Below, one piece after another: positions 22,230-33,700 of a stretch of 64,000 bases of DNA. The DNA is from Aplectana chamaeleonis (Eukaryota; Nematoda; Chromadorea; Rhabditida; Cosmocercidae), in contig JAPDOI010001739.1 in assembly GCA_029168955.1 (NCBI GenBank), positions 74,501 through 138,500 on the forward strand. The letters run 5' to 3'. The translations under genes were made by a program, and so were the position numbers. The stretch's first letter is position 1; every line of letters begins with the position of its first letter. A model generated the notes under the pieces. It saw only the letters and a program-made list of their open reading frames with translations, ran no database searches and had not been told where the DNA came from.

Positions 22230-24159
22230 TTAATGCTTTGTTGTTTTAGGAACTTTTTTTTCCGCATTTGGCTCCTTAAATAAATAAAAAACACCGTGAC
22301 ACTTTTGTGAAGGCTAGAACTCACCTCGCATATTAGCAGCAGCGATCCATCAGCACGTAGAGCACCAGCCATTTTATCGCGTGACACCTTAAAATTCCTC
22401 CTAGCAATAGTTGAAGAATGTGAAACAACGGATAACGCAACCTGGAATTTTCCACGCCCTTGCTGATTTGTGAAGTCTTTAGTGTCTCGGCACACACTTA
22501 CTCGTTGAGAACTCACATCCAATGCATAAATTTGAAACTCCGTCATTATAGGTTCCTCTCCGCGCTAAAATACAGTTAAATTTCGTTTAAAATAGCCAAA
22601 TGAACGGATTACTAGACAAAATAATGCACCGATCGCTATACCTGACCTGCAAACCAACTTGACGAAGAAAGAAAGACACGTTGTTCATGTCCTCCTCTCG
22701 TTTACCATTCGGGTATACATGAAGCTCCCAACATACAGTGGGAGCTTGTGGCACTCCAAATTGTCTGCTAATCAGATTTTGACCATTCTTGAAGAGCTTC
22801 ATCAGCTTTTCAAACTGGAAACACATCGTCTCCTTTTCTGTGAAAGCCGGACCAGATCAGAAGTATAAGGTAACACATATATGTAGACGGAATTCATTCG
22901 TTCCATTAGTGCGAAATCCCCTCTTGAATTTGCGGTCATAGTCAATCAAGACTAACGTATGGTTTTTCTAGTGAAACATCAAGCTAAAAGCATCAAAATA
23001 CTTGCAGACCTCAGCCGATGAATCCGAAGCTGCCCTTTTTGCACAGTGTTGCAACCAACCTAATATTTCGTCATATTTGCCACAGTAGCAAAAATGAACC
23101 CACCTGGTCGATCTTCCACTCAAGTTTGGTTGATAAAGCGGTGACCTTAGTTGCCTGCTTCGAAACAACCTCCAGTTTTTTTGGATGAGATGCAGTGGCA
23201 TCATCAGCTGAAAAATGTTTCAAATCATGCGGTTAAGCAGTATACAGCCCTTGTTAGAGTCGTGGCATACTAGTAAGAGAATGGAGAGTCGTGTTGCTGA
23301 ATCGAATAGTGCAACCAAGCATAAAACCTCTGTAGAGTCACACCGCTTCGCTACTATCAACGAAATGAGACAACGGGTGCCAGCCCCATCTACGTATACT
23401 TCCATGGCGTAGCTCGGGGACTAGCAGTGCTGCTATCGCACTGACAACCGCCAGCGCATATATGGAGTCAGAAACTTCGCACATGCTGTCTGCGGAGTCG
23501 CGTGATTAATATTATAAGGCAGAAGCCACCACAGACCGGGTACAAAGCGAGCAATCAAATGTGAACGAATACATTTTGCTCGCCGGCATCCCCTGCAGCG
23601 ATCAATGCAGCGGCAAGACTATATTACGCTCCAGCCTCACATACGGCACACAGTCGCAGGCCGTTGCAACTCTGCTGACCCCTTCACTTTTCGTAGACGT
23701 GGTGGCCGCAAATCCTAAAGTGATGTTGTCTGCGATGAAGATTTATTGCATTCATGCAGGGGATATGCCGTCTTCGCTCCCGTGAATGGCGGTGCCACGA
23801 TTTGGACAAGTTTTGGTAAGCCTAAGAACAGGGACATCACTACCGCTTTTCAGGTCCTCCACTCCTACCCAAGTGAAAGCACATGGCGCCATGGAAAAAT
23901 ATTCTACCCCAGCAGGTGACTTCATACAAGCTTCCTCTGTGCTGAATCAGCTCATAAATTCAGTTTATTTTTTTTTCCACTCCAGAAATTTACTCTGAGC
24001 GATATCCTTATTTTCCTTTGACTTCAACAGTCGCACTTCACTACTCAACCTTGCAATGTCCAAATGTCTTGGTTCTAAGAGTGGCATTAATGATCGAACC
24101 AGAGATAGAATCGCTTGAAAGTGAGTAATTTTTATGATGACCTCATCTTGAAGTGATGG
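22230..24159 (-). CDS. TRAF-like / MATH-domain gene (partial, five exons seen)
   Basis: Exons read on the minus strand: about 24159 or 24146 to 23994, 23207-23104, 22814-22647, 22564-22325 and 22274-22230. All phases agree across the junctions. Donors are GTAAAT, GTGGGT, GTCAGG and GTGAGT; acceptors are TTTTTCAG, TTTCCAG, TTTTAG and TTTAAG. The last introns are 82 and 50 bp. The product has a Leu-rich, probably coiled-coil N-terminal part (LDIARLSSEVRLLKSK), then a MATH/TRAF-C domain: LEWKIDQFEKL, WELHVYPNGKREED and GSLLLICE. It stops after a short basic tail, with AATAAA overlapping the stop. MATH domains bind receptor tails or E3 substrates. No BTB or RING is seen. The 5' exons are missing: the frame closes about 90 bp from the gypsy LTR at 24247. 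Confidence 0.75.
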
Positions 24160-24283
24160 TCACTTCTCATTATGTTGGTAATATTTCTTTCCGGCCTTGT
24201 TTTCAACCCTGAGAACTGACACTTTCCGATTTACGGGGTGAGAATGTGTTACGTCTGCGACTAGCACAGAGTAAGGAAAATGT

Positions 24284-24289
24284 TTTATT
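24284..24289 (-). terminator. LTR polyadenylation signal
   Basis: AATAAA on the minus strand (ccaataaaacat). The same signal stands in the partial 5' LTR at 43687-43692. Confidence 0.6.
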
Positions 24290-24498
24290 GGCGAGAATAC
24301 GAAACAGTCAAAAGTGTAAAAGAATATAGTGTCAAAAACGTAGTAGAATATGTCGGCGGTAGGTGGGTGATGACGGGTGCAGTTGACTGCTCGTTGGGCG
24401 TGGTAGCAACTGGAGGCGGCGGCAATAGGAGCAGAGTGACGGTGGCTGGAACAGGTGCAGGAGACGGGATGGAATCTGTAACAGTGCATCGGCAGGGG

Positions 24499-24504
24499 TT
24501 TATA
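24499..24504 (-). promoter_or_regulatory. LTR TATA box
   Basis: TATAAA on the minus strand within the 3' LTR (context ccatataaacccc), about 210 nt upstream of the AATAAA signal. This is the expected spacing for U3-R-U5. Confidence 0.6.
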
Positions 24505-24758
24505 TGGCGCGTTGGGTGGTCTGTGATTGGCGGGTTTTCGCGCCTAGATCAGCAAACTCCGCCTACGTGGTGATCGACTGACACGGCGACCACTCTGTGA
24601 TCTTTCATTACAACACCTACCCTTTCAAGCGGTGTGCTACGGTGGTGCGGTAAGAACAACATAAATGCTTACAACTACAGCTCGTAGCACTTCGGCCTGC
24701 GACGCTGTCGCATGGACTTGCGGATTGGTTGAGGCGCAATAGATGCCTTGCTCCGACG

Positions 24759-27512
24759 CTAAACTCTAGCTCGGTTCTCGGTTGATCCGCTTAAACTTCC
24801 TTGTTGTTCTTCACTATTTCCGACACCATTTTCGGAGGAATCGTGAACTGAAGTAATCACATTTCCGGAAAGGATTCCTGGATTGACGTTGCCACAGTCT
24901 CTCGGTGTGATTTCAGTGGTTGTTGGCTCTGTTTCGAACAAGTCGAGCAACAAGTTCCATGTACTCGTGTCAACGTTTTCGGACTTCGTAACCACTTTCT
25001 TCAACTGGTTAGCGTGTCTCACGACCAGCTTTCCTCCTATGTCTACCTCAGGGGTATGGTATACTTCTGCGACACACGGTCGCGTCGCTCTGCACAGCGA
25101 CAGCGACCGCCTCCCGTCCTTTAAATCTGTCGCTGTCGCAAAGCACTGCACAGCGACAGCGGTAGCGACAGGCTATGGCACATTTGCAGTATGTCAGCCC
25201 TCCGCGACACGTCGCTGCGACCCACACGCGACATCTGTTCCCACGACGACCGTTGCCGTTGCTCCGATGCGGGTCCCGCCACGATGTGTTAGATTGCATG
25301 CCTGTCGCTCATTATAGCGACGAAGCATACCATACCCCTCATAGGTGACGCTTCCGATTTTTCTCACTTGCCTCTAGTTCATTCAAAGTTTGAGGCACCA
25401 CGGTCTGACTTCACGATTACGGCGTCACCCTTGAGGTATTCACGACTTTTCTTACCGTGTCTACGATTGAATTGTGCCTCCTCCCTCTTTCTACGTTCAA
25501 CAGCGAAATCTGTACTTGGCGGCTCTTTCGACGGCACTAGCATACTGAGCCTAGTCCTTAATTTTCTACCCAAAAACACTTCGACAGGGCATTTCCCTTG
25601 AAGGGTAGCATTTGGCGTAGTTCGATACGCAGACAGGACAGTGTTCAAGCAGTCGTAATCAGGGCGAGCGGACGCACTTCCCTCCCCTTTTAGCTTTTTG
25701 ATACCTCTCTTTAGGATATCCACAAACCTTTCTGCCTGGCCGTTGGACTGAGGATGGTACGGCGGTGTCCGGACATGCGCAACACCTCGTTCTTGGCACA
25801 TCTGCTTGAAAAGCTCTAATGTGAAGTTTTGGCCATTTTCCAGTATCAATGAAATTCTTTAGCTTTCGCAACAGAACATCCTCTTCAGTGTGCTCACGAA
25901 TCATTTGTACTGTCACGGGCAATTTTCGTACAGCGTCTGCAAGCACTAGGTTCACGTCCCTTTCGACCGATGCGACAACGCGATCCTCCTCTACCAGGGG
26001 ATGCTTTTGAATCAATCTCGACAAGCCATCAGCCTGTCCAAATGAGTCTGTTTTAACGTACTCAATTTCAAAATCATAGCCTATCAGCATTGTTGCCCAA
26101 CGCATCAAACGGTTGACTGAACGGACTGGTACACCCTTTTTGCTACCAAATATGGCCAGCAGCGGCTTGTGGTCAGTGCGGAGCGTAAAACGCCTTCCGT
26201 ACACATACTTGTGGAACATTTTGATTAACTCCACAAGCCCTAACGCTTTCTTTCCAATTTGGGCGTAGTTCTTCTCTGCAGAAGTCAGTGATCTCGAACC
26301 GTGGGCAATCGATTTTTCTGTACCATCAGGCATTCTGTGTAAGATCACATACCCGATCCCATAATCGCACGCGTCCGCAGCTACGATTATCTTCTTTTTA
26401 GGATCATAGTGTGTCAAGTTCAGATCTGACACCAGCATTTTCTTTAATTTCTCGAATGCTGTTTCATGTGTGTTTCCATATCCATTTGATATCCTTTTTC
26501 AGAAAAGCATCCAACGGTCCATGTAACTCTTTCATGTTGGGGATGAAAGCCGAATAGTACGTGACCATGCCTAAGAATGCGCGCAGTTGTGCCACATTCT
26601 GTGGTGCTTGCATTTTGGCAATAGCAGCAACCTTTTCAGGATTTGGACGACGACCCTCTTTATCAATAATGAATCCGAGGAAATGAATCTCTGGTTTTGC
26701 AAAGGAGCACTTTTCCAGTCTCACACGAAACCCGTACTCGGCTATGCGTTCAAACAAAGCGAGGAGATTCTTTATATGTAGTTCTGGTGTTTTTCTCACC
26801 ACTACAATATCATCCAAATAAGCGGCTACTCCATCCAGACCCGCTATCATTTTGTTCATGATGCTTTGGAAAATGCCTGGCGCTGTTTTGATACCAAACG
26901 GCAAGCGCTTGTATCTGAATAGACCCTTGTGCGTGTTTATGACAACCATTTGCTTGGCCTCATCTGTCAATTCAACCTGGAGGTACGCATCAGAAAAATC
27001 AATCTGCGAGAAAACTGTTCCACCATTCATCGAAGCGAAAATATCCTCCGGAATCGGAATGGGGTACTCGTAATCCTCCAAGGACTTGTTTACACCACTC
27101 GAAAAATCTGCGCAAATCGTATCTTGCCATTCGCTTTACGTACGCAAACGATTGGAGCCGCCCATTCGCTGTGAGATATCGGTTCAATAACTTCCATCTC
27201 TACAAGACGCTCAATTTCTTTTTCGACAGTCTCTAGCGACGCATGTGCAACAGGTCTTTTCATCCTGAAAACAGGCTAAGCATCCTGCAGCAGCTTCAGC
27301 TCTGCCTTTTCTTTCGTGCACGTGCCCAGGCCTTCGTGAAACACAGTTTGGAATTTCTGTTTCAATTCCGAAATCAGATCAGTATCATCATTAGTACTCA
27401 CGTGAGCTACCATTTTCTCTAGATGATATGCCATTTCAGCGTTCTCACGTATCCAATCGAGACCTACCAAACTTTTATGAGAGGTAACTAAACAACATCC
27501 CTCCCCAACGGC
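24759..27512 (-). pseudogene. Gypsy pol: RT, RNase H and integrase remnants
   Basis: RT (about 27290-26464) has SEWAAPIV, FSQIDFSDAYLQ, LPFGIKTAPGIFQ and the catalytic YLDDIVV, with one frameshift near 27095. RNase H (26438-25860) has VAADACDYGIG, RTDHKPLLAIFG and QADGLSR. Just after NFIDTGKW the frame jumps into NGQNFTLELFKQ and TPPYHPQSNGQAERFV, so the integrase zinc finger and most of its catalytic core, including the first Asp, are deleted. The integrase C-terminal domain (KIGSVTY, then VDIGGKLVVRHANQL) is split by the MITE 25051-25338. The remaining tail is Ser/Thr-rich. Confidence 0.85.
25051..25338. mobile_element. Harbinger-like MITE (GGGGTATGGTATAC family)
   Basis: 3-bp duplication TCA at 25048-25050 and 25339-25341. 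Inverted ends are GGGGTATGGTATACTTCTGC and GGGGTATGGTATGCTTCG. The interior is rich in gcgacagcg/cgctgtcgc inverted words. Removing it rejoins the gypsy integrase C-terminal frame. Relatives lie at 37954-38390 and 40245-40552. TIR and 3-bp TNA duplication fit PIF/Harbinger; the assignment is inferred from ends only. Confidence 0.8.
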
Positions 27513-28220
27513 ACCTTTCAGCTTGAACTAGCACTTCAGTTCACCTAAAACCTTCATCCGGTTTCCACTAGCGTCCTTCACGATCAGACTAGCGTGAGTG
27601 AGTTTCGGCCTGTCCATTTTGTTCCACGTATCTATATATATTATACATTCAACAGTGTAATATCAGAGCCAGTGTTCAATTGAAACTCATTTTTAAGCCC
27701 GTTGACTTCTATGTTGACGTATTGCCGAACCGCATTCACGTCAGCCTCAGCACTCTCTGCGAGAACTATTCGCCCGCAGCGTTCCCTGTGCTGTTTCGTT
27801 GGGGTCTTCGATTTGGCTGTTTTCTTGTACTGCGATGCTTTCTCACAATACCTTTCTTTGTGTCCCCTATCCTTGAATGAGTTGCAATGCCATGGCTTGC
27901 TTCGACAGTCTCTACTTATGTGACCAGTTTTACCGCAGTTCCAGCACTCGGTAATGTGACGTACCTTTTTGGGTCAGTTTCAACTCTTCTGACTTCGGGT
28001 GAGTCGTTTTCGATCATCTTTGACGTTTTCAACAACGTCACTATCCGGTCACATTCTTTGAATAAATCATGCAAGCTTGGCTTCCTGTTCTCTTTCTTTT
28101 CCTTGTCTAGGAATGAAAAAAAATGTCAATCGCGGTCGAATTTCTCGATCTCTGTGCGATTTTAACCCACAAATCCACAATAAAGCCTTCAAACCCTCGC
28201 TATCCAGCTTGTTGAAACAC
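27512..28220 (-). pseudogene. Gypsy gag C-terminal part (zinc knuckles) and protease
   Basis: The minus strand encodes a capsid-end segment (EGLKALLWICGLKSH), a spacer, two zinc-knuckle-like motifs (CWNCGKTGHISRDC is a clean CX2CX4HX4C; the second, CNSFKDRGHKERYC, is imperfect), and an aspartic protease start. The protease motif reads LNTGSDITLL at about 27665-27695, with Asn where the catalytic Asp is expected. Frameshifts separate the capsid end from the knuckles. The segment is cut off at 28220 by the hAT-like composite and continues at 35077. Confidence 0.8.
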
Positions 28221-28895
28221 CAGGGGTGTGCGGCAAATGAATTTAAAACATCGGCAAACGGCGACGACAAACCCCAAAAATGACAGGCAAACGGCAAAAT
28301 CTGTTTTGTGCTGTAATACACCAACATTTGTTTAGTCATGTGGTATTCTATGCAATATCTGCCAGTTACAATGCCCCTGGCGTATCACTTGCCTTTACCA
28401 AAAGCTACCTGAAAGCCTCAGGTGATCAGAAAAGCCTGTAGGGCTGTTCTGTAAGTGATCTATATAGGAGTAGCTATCAAGTTCGACAAGGCTGTTATCT
28501 GTTGATCCCCCTGATCAAAGCTTCCGTTCAAACCAAAGCTGGAGATTCAAAGGTTGGCCGTCTTTCTGAACAGTGCAAAGTGTGATTGCCTCGCAAAGGG
28601 TTTACTCTGAAAGGCCTTGCGGTCAGCGCGACCCAGCATAGTCAATCCAGGGACGGGCAGCATTCCGTGAGCAAGCTTGGTGCGGTAGGAGCGTGGGCCG
28701 AGCCAAGGACTGTGGCCGATACCGGTACGACATTCAGGACCGGCATGCATGAACGCAATAGAAGGGTGAGGGAAATCGCGTCGCACCGCACGCGAGAGTG
28801 AACGTCGAGCGCTGAGACCCATACGCGGAGGGAAGAGCGAGAGAGAACGTTCAGCACGGAGGGCCCCACGCACGGGGTTTTCAAACCCCGTGTTA

Positions 28896-29031
28896 GGGGT
28901 CGTTTACACTTCCGACGCCGAGCGGCGCGGCGGAGTGCAATCCTCTGATATTGATCGTGCCGCGCCGCGTAATCAATATTGCAGAAATGCACTATGCCGC
29001 GCCGCTCGGCGGCGGGAGTATAAACGACCCC
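28896..29031. mobile_element. GC-rich Harbinger-like MITE
   Basis: TTA at both sides (28893-28895, 29032-29034). Inverted ends are GGGGTCGTTTACACTTCCGA and GGGGTCGTTTATACTCCCGC, followed by cgccgagcggcgcgg on both arms. 136 bp, strongly foldback. A sister copy lies at 61699-61834. Confidence 0.85.
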
Positions 29032-29034
29032 TTA

Positions 29035-29170
29035 GGGGGTTTTTAGAGTTCCACCGTGGCGCGGCGCGACGTCATGATTCATACGCGAATCGACGAGCGG
29101 CGCGTTATCGATCGAAGCGCACAGAAAGCATCTCATCGCGCCGCGCTGCGACGGAACTCTAAAATAGGCC
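29035..29170. mobile_element. Second GC-rich MITE sharing a TTA with its neighbour
   Basis: Flanked by TTA at 29032-29034 and 29171-29173. Ends are GGGGGTTTTTAGAGTTCC and, inverted, GGCCTATTTTAGAGTTCC. The interior is CGCGCC-rich. It abuts 28896-29031 with a single shared TTA, so one inserted into the target duplication of the other. Confidence 0.8.
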
Positions 29171-29241
29171 TTAGCGTGTTCCTGCATGCCGCCCCAGGTA
29201 CGAATAGATGGATGAATACGCGATGACTGTTCGGCATTTAA

Positions 29242-29712
29242 AGGCACTGTTCGCGATAAACTTCATCCTCGAATTTTCCATGACAAACGCTTCTCGTGGT
29301 TCTCAGAAGCAGAACAGCGTCGAAAAAACGGGACGAAAAGCTACCCAGGAGCCGCAAAACTGCTTAGAAAAGTGGGCAAACCCCGCCGCTGTGGGCAAGC
29401 CCCGCCTCTTCCCGCCCCCCGAACACTCGAAATCGTGAGTTGAGCGATGGTTTCCGATCAAAAGCCCCGTTCTTCCCTTCATTCTCAACTTCTCTCTTTA
29501 CTCAGGTCAGCTCGCATACATTGGCTGCGAAAGACGGAAGTTACAAGCCTCGGACAACTCGTCCACCATTTTCCCTAGCTCAATTTTTGAGGGACCATAA
29601 CTCCATTCCCAGGTCTTGTACGATTCCAGAAGCATCATTGGAATCAGAATGGAACCGGTTTCAAGATAGGCAAAAAAAAACAGAAAAGCGATTTTTATCG
29701 CGAACAGTGCCT
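29242..29712. mobile_element. TTAA MITE
   Basis: TTAA at 29238-29241 and 29713-29716. Inverted ends AGGCACTGTTCGCGATAAA on both sides. No coding capacity. It shares its right TTAA with the next MITE. Confidence 0.8.
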
Positions 29713-29716
29713 TTAA

Positions 29717-30195
29717 AGGCAGTGTCTACGATAAAATCAGTCCCTGAGTTTTCACCGGGAATCTGGGGCTTCGAGCCCTATTTAAACAGAAACGTTGAAA
29801 AACGAGCACGAACGAGCCCTATACGACCCTAATTTGAGTGTTCCGCTCACTCAACGCCCACTCCCTCCACGGCTACCGATAAAGTTGTCCAACTCAAAAT
29901 TTCAGTTTGAGAAGGTAATCGATCATCAAATGAGGCAAGTTTACATAGTTAAGTGGAGTGGACCATAGCCCTCTGACTGTATGCTGTTTTCTTAAAATGG
30001 GTTTTCCAGTTATTTACGGTTCAGAGGCGGTTGAAATGAGTGGGCGTTGCGTGAGCGGAACACTCAAGTTTAGAGCCGTACAGGGCTCTTCTCTACTTGT
30101 TCCTAGCCGTTTTTTCAACAGTACTGGTGAAGTTGGACCCAGACCTCTCGATTTCCGGTGAAAACTCGAAGACTGATTTTATCGTGGACACTGCC
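29717..30195. mobile_element. TTAA MITE (AGGCAGTGTC family), right TTAA mutated
   Basis: Left TTAA is shared with the preceding MITE (29713-29716); the right flank reads TTCA (30196-30199). Ends are AGGCAGTGTCTACGATAAAA and, inverted, AGGCAGTGTCCACGATAAAA. It is the same family as 54077-54496. Confidence 0.75.
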
Positions 30196-30701
30196 TTCAA
30201 GGCAAAGACAGTGCACAGCGCGCGGTTTAGGCTACGACGGGAGTCACTCACAGTTTTTACTGTTAGTAGTAGACTCAAGGTTTTTATTTTGCTCACTCCA
30301 AACTACCATTGAATGGTTTTCCTTCTGAGGCTACAGCAGTGGAGTGAGACTAATCTAGCTGAATGCAGTGCTCACGATAAAAGCAGCCTTCACCGGAAAT
30401 CAAGAGCTCCGAGGGGCATGTTGATCTACCACACAGAAATAGAGGCACCTAGTGAGAGTTTGACTGGTACGACACGCGCGACGGAAAGCCGCTGCGCTCA
30501 CGTCGTCGCTCGAGCGCCGCGTGCAGTACGTTTATCTAGTCGGACTGGACGCGGCGCTTCCCTTTGTGTGCATTCGGTCTACAAGCCGGCAAGAGACCTA
30601 TTATGACAACAATGTCGGCTAAAAGCGAGCCAGCATTGCTCATTTTCAAGAAAGCCGGACAAAGTATATGCAGAATCGATCGGCTTCCTGTCCCGGTTAT
30701 T

Positions 30702-33700
30702 CTTCTTCTTCTTTGCAGCCACATCGAGGGTTTTGTCATAGGTGAAGAAACTGGGCGACCAGTAGTGGATTCGTCCATAGATCCATTATGGTCAGCGTGG
30801 TAGGTCTCACCGGACAGCGAAATAAATGTGCTGTATCATGGCCGATAGTACCGCAATCCGGACAGACATCAGATTTGCTGCTGTCGATTTTGCTGACGTA
30901 GGACATGAGCATTGACGAGTGACCGCAGCGCAACGATGCCAGTGTGCATCTAGCCCTTCTTCCGAGTTGAGTCTCGGATTCGCAGACTGGGGGCGGTACT
31001 TCTCCTAGTATAGGATTCACCGCCGCTTTCTCAAGATGACACCGTACGAACTTGGTGTGCTCCTCGCGCAAAATACGGAGTCGTTCTTGCTGTGAGTCGT
31101 GCCATCTCTGCAAGTTAACTTTGCATGGAGCATCGGCAAATGGCATTCTTTTGGCTCTCTCTCTAACGGGGTTAAGCACTCTCCAGGACGGGTGGTTTGG
31201 TTGCTTAATAATATTAATTCGTAATTGTTGGGCTTGCAGCTGACAGTGCTCCTTCACAGGCAATAGACGGGCTTCGGCATGCAGATGCTCGACTGGGGAA
31301 CTCTTTGCACATCCGGTGGCAATGCGAAGAGCGGCATTTTGTACGCGTTGCATCTTAAACCAGGAAGATTCTGAAACTAGATGCTGCCAAACCGGTGCGG
31401 CGTATTCCATGGCTGGCTGAAGAATCGCCTTATACGTCATGAGTATCGTTTCCTTGCTGCTACCCCATGAGGTACCGCCTAGGGCCCTGAGAACATTGAG
31501 TTTGGCTTTAACGACAGCCTGCTTCTGATCGGTATTTTTATGAAACTTGAGCGACGTATCGAGCACAAGACCGAGCAGTTTTGGAAATCGAGCAGCAGGC
31601 AGACGTTCTCCATCCCACTCTACCTCCGGATGAGCTCTGTGCTCGGATGGGTCCGTTGTGAGGACGGATACTGATGATTTCGATGCGGAGATCTTTAGCA
31701 TCTTGTCGTCGAAGAACCTCTTCAGCGTCTTCAGGTACTCGTTGATCTTGGTGGCGGCTACCTTTATATCTCGGTCTCGACACATGATTGTTATATCATC
31801 GGCGTAGGCGACAGTCTTGATATCCTGCGGTGGTTCAGGCATATCTTCTAGATACAGACTGAAGAGAGCTGGTGATAAAACACCGCCCTGGGGGACTCCA
31901 GCTGCCATAGGAATACTGTTGGAGACATGGTTCTGGAACATGACTCTTGCCCGCCGACCTTTGATAAAGGCCGATATCCAGCGCTTTTGCCACGGTGGTA
32001 TTGACGACTCCAAAACGTTTCTTGACAGGATTCCTAGGTTAACCGTATCGAAAGCCTTGGTGAGATCCAACGCGACAGCAACAGTTCTCAATGGCTTCAA
32101 AGCGTTGAACCCGTCGATTGCATAGCTAGTAATTTCTAGTAACGCAGTAGTTGTAGAATGCAGCCTTTTGAACCCGTGTTGAAACAATTGTTTCTCGTTA
32201 TGCTCTGCTAAATTCTCCACAATGAGCTTTTCGGCTACCTTAGCGAAAGGTGACATCAAGCTAATGGGTCGATAACCCTTTACTGACGACTGAGGTTTGC
32301 CTGGCTTCGGCAACGGGATGACGTTGGCTGTCTTCCAGTTTTGGGGAATAATGCACGAGCTGAATGAAGTGTTAATCACATCAACGACGAGTGGGAGGAT
32401 CTCAGTCGGGAGCTTCTTCAGTACAGCAGGACAAATGCCGTCGGGACCGACAGCTTTGGAGTTCCGCATGTCCTTTATGATCTTCTCTACGTGCGCCACA
32501 GTGTACGCATCGGCCGTGCTCATGAGCGGGAGGCGGCACAGCTCTCTAACTGTCACTCTATTCTGCGGACCACCCCGTGTACTTGTGACAAAGAAGCTTT
32601 TTCCAAGAGAGCAGGCGGCTTCCTTACCCGTCTTGAAAACGTTATTATCAAATTCAATGGTGGATACGGTAGCTGGCGAGCTCTTTCCAGATAGCTTCCG
32701 TAGTACCTTCCACGTAGTTGCACTGTCCGCCTTGAAATCCAACTGTCCCGTGAACTTTTCCCATTCTTCTTTCTTGTGCCTGTCCAGATCTTTTCTGATC
32801 TCGTCATCGAGTTGAGCAACGACAGGGTCTAGATGGTCGGCTGCTCTCCTGGCATCTCTAGTCCTAATCTTTTGGAGAATTTCTCTCGTGACGTTTGGAT
32901 AGAACGTCTTAACGCGGCCAACAGGAATAGCCGCCTTCATGACCCGGCGGATTACATCAAACAGGTGGTGCTCTTTTTGATGCACATTGCCGTTCCACGG
33001 ATAGTCAGCCGCTAGGCGGAGCGCAACCTCGCTGAACAGGCACCAGTCTGCTTGGCCTAAATTGAGATAAGAACGTTGTCGAACACCAGAATAAGGAGCA
33101 AGAGAATTTGAGAGATCGATGTGCACAAAGACAGGAATATGATCACTAGACAATGTAGTCGAGGTAGACCATGAGCAGGTGTTTGAAAGGTTGGAAGAGA
33201 CAAGAGTTATGTCTGGGCTAGAAGATCGGCCGTTGGCAGGGAGGCGAGTGGGCTGATCATCGTTTAGTATGACCAGGTCGCACTCCTCCGCCCATTCCTC
33301 GACGTCAGTTCCTCTAGCATCAGAGCCAAGAGACGAGCAAAATGTATGAGCATTAAAATCGCCCGCAAATATAGACGAAGATGAGAGGGAGCAGTCGTAA
33401 AGCTGCCTGAGGAGTAGAATTGGATCATAGGATGGAGGGCATGATGTGGTAGGGGGAATATAGATGTTGAAGAGAGAAAGGGGAGTTTTGAGGGGGAGAT
33501 GGACCGGGAGGGACTCGAGAGTACCGTCCGTGGGAGTGTTAGGTATGAGGTGTGAGGGAAGAGTAGATAAGACAAAAGTAGAAACTCCTCCGCCAAGATT
33601 TGACCTTGCAGCATGGTAAGAAGTATAGCCCGGGATATTGGGATGAGGAGTTGTAGGGGATGGAGAGAGCTTGGTTTCCTGAACCATGATCACGTCTGGA

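Larger units (their letters stand above)
24247..24615 (-). repeat. 3' LTR of the gypsy element
   Basis: 369 bp, on the minus strand TGTTGTAATG...GACGTAACA, with TG/CA ends. It is preceded by a purine tract GAAAGGGTAGG at 24616-24626 (polypurine tract). The about 130 bp at its U5 side match 43649-43778. It carries a TATA box and an AATAAA signal in the proper order. Confidence 0.8.
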
